Assembly: GCA_038373885.1 (NCBI GenBank)
Contig: JAWZYV010012351.1
Coordinates: 248,001 to 312,000, forward strand
Direction of reading: 5' to 3'
DNA length: 64,000 nt
DNA from: Cheiracanthium punctorium
Lineage: Eukaryota; Arthropoda; Arachnida; Araneae; Cheiracanthiidae
Every line of letters begins with the position of its first letter. The first letter of the stretch is position 1. This document shows positions 47,001-56,000 of this stretch, one piece after another. The notes beneath the pieces are model-generated. The model did no database searches and was not told where the DNA came from. It saw nothing but the letters and a program-made list of their open reading frames with translations. The translations under genes and the position numbers were made by a program.

Positions 47001-50000
47001 ACAGAATTTCGGCAAACTAGAAGGAATCACTTATCACTCTACCTGCTACCTTTTCAATATGGCACATTGTTTTCCAATTTGTTTCCTGGTATAAGCTGTT
47101 GTACCTGCTTCGCTTATCATAAAAGGTCAATCACAAAATTGCACATTTTTTGGTACTTGGGTTTAAAAATTAATCCTTTTTCAGTCCTTTTGTTTGTTTA
47201 TAAATCAACGCCCATCCTATATTACAAAGAATGTCTGTAGAATACTTAACTTAAAAATCACAGAATGTCATAAAAATCTTATTGTTTACTAAATGTAACA
47301 AATTTTATAAAGGGAAAACATCAAAAAATGATTTTATATTAAAAGTGAGTTACATTTAATCTTCCTACACATGCGTCATGTACACTATATTGTTCGACCA
47401 AGTAATTTAAAACTTTTTTTACAATCTTTCAAAAATGATTCAAAGTTAGACTTAAACATTTAAAAACTTCACAATTTCTCAAAATAAATTTTAAATAACC
47501 TCACAATTTAAAAAAATAATTAAAACGTACAAATGTGTTCATATATACTGAAATATTGCTCTACATATGGTTGAAAAAAAGTGTCCTCTAACATCTAAAA
47601 AGAGATCTTGTACAACTAAAGCTCTGGCCCACTTTTAAAAAAGCAATCCAAATGAAATTCTGCTTCCACTGCAGGTTAAACAGGAAAGCTGTATCTATAC
47701 AAATAGCCAGTAACACAAATTCCAACACCAGCTTTTAACCAAGCTTTAAACTTTTAAGGTCCAACTTTGACCTTGACTTTGTTTGGGTGATAAATATAAG
47801 GTTGGTTTTGGTTTGGTTTGTTTGGTTAAAACAAAGCTACGCAAGGGCTATGTGCCTAAAGGGATGCCTTGGGCAGAGAACTTTTTAAGATGTTCTAATG
47901 TGTATCCACCCCTAAATATTTCTTGTAGGAGAATTTAAGGGATTTCTTTTTAGAAAATTTTTGGCAAGTATAATTTTATTCATGAATCTTTCATCAAAAC
48001 AGAAAACCAAAGGCAGTTCTTAATGTCAGAAGACCTGCGGCTGTTCTTAAAACCATGAGACACACACACACAAAAAAAAAAAAACATTCTTTTGTACAAA
48101 AAATAATGCTTTTTGGTAAAAGTAAAAAAGATGGTCACTAGAAAGAACTGAAGATCAAAAGCCTCTTAAAAAAAAAAAAAAACTACTAAAAACTGTTTTG
48201 GATTAATATCATCCTTTGACAGATTCTACTACATTAAGTACATGAAACAACTTTCTATCACAAACCTGAGAGAAAAAAATTCTTAAGTAAGCCAGTTCAA
48301 GTGAATTATCAAATTATCTTTGCAGGTTTACGCTCAAGACTCTCACTAATGGAATAGTAGTGAAGTATATTTAAATCTGCTGATATTTCTTATTTTTTTC
48401 CTTAATTCACTAATATTAATTTTATTTCTTTTGCCCACATAACTTTCACGCTTTGCTTCGGTAACATGAAATATATAATCTTTTTACATTTTCAGTACTA
48501 AAATTCTTCTCTGAAAATGAATGATTTTGATGAGAAAACTTCATTAATTTTAAGACAAAGTAGTTTCATTTAAATAAAGGTTTTTTAAATCAAAACTGTT
48601 TTAACATCTATCTTTTGAATTTCCTGAAACATTTTATCAAGATTACTTTAGAACAAATACTGTACGTATCACAACTACTACAGGGTGTCCCAAAAAGGTG
48701 GTAACGGACTTTTATTCTTTATCTATTCGAGATAAGTGGGCATACTAAAATGAAAAAATGTTCAAAATAAGGTCAGAATTAATACTCCGTGAAAAAAAAT
48801 TCCTCTCATTAATTTTCAAAGTTACACTTTTTAACGTAAACTTTTTTCCCCGTTCGAAACAGTTCCCTATTAGTAAAATGTGCCCCATACACTAAAGAGG
48901 GGACATATAAAATCTGATAACTACACCTAAAAAGTGTCAGCGATACGAAAATAAATATAACAATGACTTAAACCACTTTTCAATGGCTCTCAAAGGGAAA
49001 AAAAAATCACATCGAATGATCGCATTTCTGAGGTTGTACAGAAATTATAAAAGAAAATCTTTTTTTCCCACTCTAGGAATAAATGTTTACATACAAAATC
49101 ATGTGTGGTCCCCGATCATCTTTCTTTAAAGATAACTCTGCAACTTCATATAATGAAAGGCTCAAATTTGGTACACCTCATTAGTGTATGGCAGTGGTTC
49201 CCAAGCTTTTAATATTGTCCCCCCCCTCCCCAACAAACGCTAACTTATGATGGCACCCTCCTTCCTCACAATTTTAAGAATACATTCAGTTTTTCATTCT
49301 TCAACAAGGAACATGTAGTCACTTTTTCTACAAAATAATTTTATCAGTTAAGTTTGAGTACACATTTTAAGAGAAAATAGATATGTTTTGGAGTAAAAAT
49401 AAGAATAAGTAATATGATTTTTTAGAGCATGCATTATCACTTGCCCTTTGCTGTTTTTCTTGCCCTCCACGACCCCCCCAGGCTGGTGTATGGGGAACAT
49501 TTTACTAATTGGGAATGTTTTTGTATGGGGTTGTACAAAAACTTAAAAAGTGTAACTTTTTGAAAATTAACGTGAGGAATATTTTCTTTTCTTATTTTGA
49601 GTATTATTTCTGACCTTATTTTGAACATTTTTTCAATTTACACTGCCCGCTTATCTCTAATAGATAAAGAATAAAAGACTTACCACCTTTTGGGGACACC
49701 CTGTATATACAAGTACTGTATATATACTCGAGTATAAACTGAGAAATTTTAGTCAAAATTTTTATTAAAAAATCAGAAGGTCTGCTTATATACAGGTCAG
49801 TAAAAAAAAAAAAAAAAAAAAAAAAATTAATCTTAAATATTGCCATAGGCTCGCGTACAGTTTAGTATCCCTGATGCCATCTTACATATTTTTTCTGATG
49901 AGTTCCTTTCATGATCCCTCCCTATGTTCTGAAAATGTGCAAAAAAGCCAAAAACACTACAAATATGTGCTGATTTGAAAAGAACTTAGAAAATGTTTCA

Positions 50001-53000
50001 TAATATTACTTTTTCACTTGAAATTTCTAGAAGTCAAAACAATTCAAATTAACATTTTAAGACAACAAAAAAATACAACTACATATTGTCATAAAATGGA
50101 CTGAAAAGTTTTGCGAATGATCAATCTTTTCGACTCTGCATTTTTATGTTGGGGATTATACTCTGGCTTTTATTTTTAGCTAATTTTTTTTAAATGTAAA
50201 ATAATAGGTTTGGCTTATAATCAAATACATATGGTAGTTTTGAAATAGAACCTTACAAAAAATAAATATCAGAACACAAATCTATATGCTAAAAAAATTT
50301 TAATGTACCATTTATCAGAATTTAGAGAATAGTAGATTTAGAAATAAACTAAATTGCCAATGTGAGGGGAAGAGAGATGGACAAAAGCATACCTCTGAAG
50401 AAGTACTTGGATGCCATCGCCAGACTTTGAAATCTTCACCATTAATTTTTTTATATTCTACAGAAACACGGGACTCATTTTCTTCAATAAATGCAACAAC
50501 TCTATCCCACAGCCATAATTTCTCTTTCCTGGAAAAAAAAATTTATTTTAATACATAATGAAGTGCTAATAAATGAATCAACACTAATGACTAATTTCAT
50601 CGTGCTTTCCAAAAAAAATAAATAAATAAATAAATAAATGAAGAAAAATAAAATAAAATCCATGTCAATTAAAATTTAAATTGACTTAGTAAGTACATTA
50701 CTAAATTAATAGTAATTGCATGTAATTAAGTGCATTAGTAAATTAATAGTAATTGCATGTAATTTGAAATTCAGTGATTTGCTGGGGGGGGGGGGATTCA
50801 ACACAAACTAACAAGACAGGCTGTTTCATCTTTTGAGTAACAACACAAGAATTAATGGTGTAGCTTAAAAAAACCATGGGATTTTTGTACATAAATACAA
50901 ATAAACTAATTATGTAATGCACTTCAAAATTTTTAGAATGTCTCTTTACAAGCAGTATTATACACTGTAATAAACGATAAACCTGTATCAATAGCGAAAC
51001 TTCCAGAAAAAATTCTTAAAAATTGAAAATTTAGCAGAATATGCCACTTTTCGAAACTTTTTTGCCGTGCAATTCCATGTTGAAGAATTTTGTCCAAAAG
51101 TTTTATAAAAGGCACCGTTGTTTCATTTATTGCGGTGTGTAATACAGCTTAGAAAGAATAATCCTGAATTTTTTCGAGCCCCTGGTGTAATTAGCTTATT
51201 CTGATTTGTGTATTTAGACCGTGAAGGAGATTTTATTTTTTCGAACTACACCCCTTAACAATTGGAGCTACATCTTTTTGGTACCAAAACCTTTCAATTA
51301 GCATTCTTATTTATCAGATAGTGCCATTAATAGTATTTTGCAATGCAGAAGCAGCTCAACTAAGTGAGATATATTAAGTGCAAAAACATAATTTGGTGCA
51401 GAAGGTGATAAATAAGAACCTAAAACCAACATATAAGAGCACTAATAAAAAAATTAAAATAGACTGGTTTCAGCATAAATGGCATGCTATCGTTAGTGCT
51501 AATGAGAATTGCAAAAATCTGCCCTGTTTATGTAGTAAAAGTAAGGATTCAAGATAGTGTTTACTAGGACCAGTAAGAAAGCAGGAATTCAAAAGAGGGC
51601 TTTAAGAGGGCCAGTGGGAATATAGGAAATTAATTTAACAGGAAATTAATTTTAAGGGGAAAACAGCAAATTTTAATTTCCTTTAATTTGTTAATTGATG
51701 TAAGTAACTTTGATTATTATTTTTTTTTTAAAGTAGTTTTAGTACTTGGCATATTTCATTGCAAGAGGCAGTGCAGAAGTTATTTCCAAAACTAAATAAA
51801 ATGAAGTGAAAAAAAATCTACTGGCTTTAGTCTACAGATATCTTGTTTTCTTAAAAATTATTCATTTGCATCAAAACAGGAAATGGCAATATGACAATAC
51901 ACTAAGAGATAAAACTAAATTCAAACTCAAAGCTCATTTAAAATGAACAACAGATAAAATAATTGTAAAACTGAAATAACAGTAAAACTAAAGTTGGAGA
52001 ATTCCGTCTTTCAACAATTTTAGATACTTTTTAATTAAACCTAGGTGTAGCAATGCAATAGATTTTTATACCATTAATACATTCATAAATTATGCTATCT
52101 TACTTTCATAATAAGACAAGCAAAATATAAACAATAATACATATAATCTGCAAGCCCTTGGTCCTAAAACATGTAGATTTCTGAGTCCCATTGTATCATA
52201 AAAACCATCCTCTCTAGAAGCCACATAGGAAATGAAAAATCTAGAACAATATTAAAAATGGGAAACAAAACTCAGCATAAAAATTAATTATTAACACAAA
52301 CGGGTACCTTTCTTTGGGCAATATTAAACTATCTCTGATGTTAACCACAGGTTTACATGGCCCCAAGTTAGGATCAGTCTGATATGAAGGATCTTGAGTT
52401 TCTTGGAGAATATCTACAACAAAAGAAAATTTCCCCATTGTAAATTGAGTAAAACAGATGTGAAATAAGAGATACTTTTTCATTCACAGGAAACAATGCT
52501 AAAAAGTCAAAATATTGGCACCAGTTGTTAAAGCAATTTTTTATATTTATTCTATTAACTCAAACACTCACACTGGGGTAAATCTCACCCCAGGAACATT
52601 TTGCTTAGTAAAAAGGGAGATATTTTTTGAAAATAATTCTGTCCAGTCTTCTACTTTTCAAAGTCAAGGTGAGTGAAGGAATGTCGTTTCTTTGTCATCC
52701 GGGAGGAGAGTAAATTCGACTTTGGGATTAAATACTCCAGTGTGAGTAGAAACGTTTCATTACGTTGTTAGCGTAAACTAAACACAAATTAATGGTTAAT
52801 TAACGTTTTACTACCGCTACATATGAACAAAAGGGTATTAGGTAAAATTAATATTTTTATGCATAAAATATATGGTATGGCATTTTTTTTTCAAAAAATA
52901 CGATATACACAGAAACTGCCATAAAATCTCTAAATAAATATGAAAAGTACATTTTCCCCAGTAAAAAGCTGTAGAACCGATACATTTTACAATATAAGTC

Positions 53001-56000
53001 CACAAATTTATTTTTACAAAAATATAACAGGAGACAAAACGGGGTAAGATTTATCCTAAGGGAGTGCTTAAGTTACATAAATAGGCACAAGTGCTGACGA
53101 TTAACTATGGATGTGAATTGAAAAATGTAAATATAAGAAACAGACACAAGGTTGCTAACTTTAGCACATTAGCACTGATGTCATTTTAACAAAAAAAAAA
53201 GTATCATATAATAATAGACTACATCTTTGCTTAAAACTGAATATGAAGTAATCATGTAGATTTTTTTCTTACCTATAACCTTTTCCACCATTTCATAAAA
53301 CAATTTTTCTTGGGCTTCTCTATATTTTTTCCACAAGCTGACACCAATGTATGAAAGGAATATCACGAGAATAACTGAAAAAAGCAAGAATATATAAATA
53401 CTTGCATAATTCAGATTAGACCACATTAAAATGCTATGCACACAAGAACATAGCATCTATTATATAAATATGAAAGTTTGTTTGTTTAGCGTCGACTGAT
53501 CGGCTTGAAATTTAGCACATACATGTAAAACGACATATATAAGGAGTATTTAAAATAACTAAAAAAATTATGCTCCACTGCAAAGAAAATATTTTTTCAT
53601 TCACAAGGAGAAGGCGCAGAATAAGGAAACAGATTTCAATCATCTTTGGCTAGTGGCAGTACACCATGTGACTATGCTGTGTGTAAAATACTAAGATGAA
53701 ACACTCAAACATAATCGACATAAATGAATATTTATTTTCGAACCACTTTATATATGTGGAGTTGATATATGTGAAGTTCATCACGTGACCCTCTTGGAGA
53801 AGGAAAAATTGCACTCTCAAAGAGTCTGGCAAATGGACCTTGTATGCCGAGAAAAGTGGATGATGTTGAGGATGTTTCTTGGCACATTCCACTAATTTAA
53901 ATATTAAAAAAAGGAAATCCGTAAATTAGTCCTAGAGTATCCAGTTTTATGCACGTAAAGAACCTTGAATAGACATACAGTCACTCTCCCAATAAAACCA
54001 AATCATTAGATCAGGGCTGGCATTAAACCAATCAGGGTGGTTTAAACCAAATGGTCTTTCTCTCAAAAAAAAAAAAAAAAAATTGTTTTTTTTAAAAGAA
54101 TAATTTAAAATTACGAATACTACAGATAGAATACGTTCTGATATATTTTTAAATTATCCTCATAAGTATCAGCAATGAGTTTTATATCAATCTATAGATA
54201 CCTTATTGTTTTATAATTAAAAATTATTAATTAAACTGAAATTATTGGCTGCATTTTTTACTTGTTTCTAAAATAGAGGTTTTGTGATTTAACAACTTAT
54301 TTCTAAACCTTAAAAATATTATTTTGAACGACTGTTGTTGTTGCTAATGCCCTCTGGCAACCGCGTTGCGGTGACAGATCCTCCTATATAGGCAGGCGAT
54401 GGGCTGAAGGAGCGGCTTCCATTTCAATGAGCCCCAGTGGGAGGAAGTCCGTCTTAGTTCGGGGTCCCGTAATTTTGAACCAATTCCAGAGGAGGGACCA
54501 ACCCCCTGAAATCGGCACCCCCAGAGGTATCATTTAAAAACTTGGAGGACTTTGGAGCCACAACTGATTTTACGTGTACCAGCTCCCATTAGCATACACG
54601 GTTCCACAGCGGTCGGGCGGAGAGGGGGAAGTCCCTCCCAAGCACTGGCCAAGCCGGGTGCTGCTTCACTTGCTGTGTTCTTATGGGAACAGAGTTTAGC
54701 GCCCAGACCACTGCGGGACTTTTGAACAACTTATCGCCATTATTACTGATGAATCTAAGAGCAATATTTCATGTAAAATGTAATCAACAATTACTTTTGT
54801 ATTATATTATACTAGCTGCCAAGGTGGCCAACTTTCCCGCCCCATATCTTATTATTCTATATACTCAGTCAATTTTGTCCAAATTATCGTCCTTTCAACA
54901 AGAATCTTATTTCGTTGTTTTAACAGTATTTGTCATGAAATTTATTTAGGTTATGGTTGCTACAAAATTTGGGGGCATCATGACAAAAGCTGATGGTGGC
55001 CATGGGACATGTGAAAAGATCCGAAAGGTTTTGTGGGCCTTACCGTGGCACAGTGGTAATGTCACTGAAAATGGTAGGTGGCCGAAGTGTGAAGGTTCTG
55101 GGTTCGGGTCCAATCACACGTCTGTCAATCTAATGGTCTGGAGTTTTGGTAGGTTTTCTCCAGATGTAACGTGAATATGCGTTAGAACCTCTTAGAAAGT
55201 CTTCCTACCAAGACACCTCCGATCCTTGGCAGAACGTCCTAGAGTAGTGTTGCCATAATCAAACCAAAAAGAAACATTTTGCTTCTTCGCGTATGCATTG
55301 TTATTTTGTAATCTAGCTACTGTGTGACAAACGTAACCAGTAACAAATATGCTTGCCTCACTTGATGTCATTGAACTGTTAATTTGGAGTTTTGCACGTG
55401 TGTTATTGTTATTATGCTAATGTTTACATCTAGTTGTTGCAACTCCCAGCATAGAAATATTGTCAATTTATAAGTATAGCAACAATTGTTTATTTACTTT
55501 GTTTTAATTATTTTCAGAAGAAATATTAATTGCTATTTGAACATTTTACAAATAATTTTATTTATAAATATGTAACACATAATTATAAAAAGATTTTAAA
55601 AAAAAAACTGGTTTAAACAACAACAACAAAAAAAAAGCAGTTTAAACCAAAAAACTGGTGTTTTTTTTTTTTTTTTGTTTAAAAAAAAAAAAAAAGATTT
55701 TTTCCCAACCCTGCATTGGATGTAGCCCCATGCAGCCATGATGGAAATCTCATTATCTGCACCAACACAGAAACACTAATAGAATCTTCAAAAGTGTATA
55801 TCTCCTCTATCTTTTCAGAAGACAATTTTTGCTTTGTTTTAAAGTACAGTATAAGAGCTTCTTACCATGTCATTTTGAGATTTTTATCACTTGTCCCATA
55901 TGACTTTTTTGGGGGGTGAAAAGTTAACCTATTCTCAATACCAAGAATCGCTTTTTGTATTACTTCAAAAGCATGCATCTCCTCTGTCTTTTGGAATAAC

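Larger units (their letters stand above)
46568..50392 (-). other. MAN1 intron with a nested MITE pair
   Basis: 3825 bp. 46568-47790 is AT-rich, nothing recognised. 47800-47885 has a possible SINE fragment ('ggttaaaacaaagctacgc', 'agggctatgtgcc'). 48681-49703 is the long-TIR MITE with a hAT MITE inside. 49704-50392 is AT-rich with an A-run at 49802. Confidence 0.7.

Noticed and set aside
47800..47885. SINE of the 'aaagctacgcaagggctatgtgc' type
   Set aside because: Resembles a repeat I recall from other arthropods, but only ~80 bp match and no pol III boxes are clear; mentioned only within the intron entry.
52571..53065. Element bounded by 'ggggtaaatctcacccc' and 'acggggtaagatttatcc'
   Set aside because: The two phrases are similar but the inverted relationship does not extend and no target duplication was found.
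53456..53892. Complete Helitron beginning at 53456
   Set aside because: The 5' end looks right, but no hairpin plus CTAG end could be paired with it.
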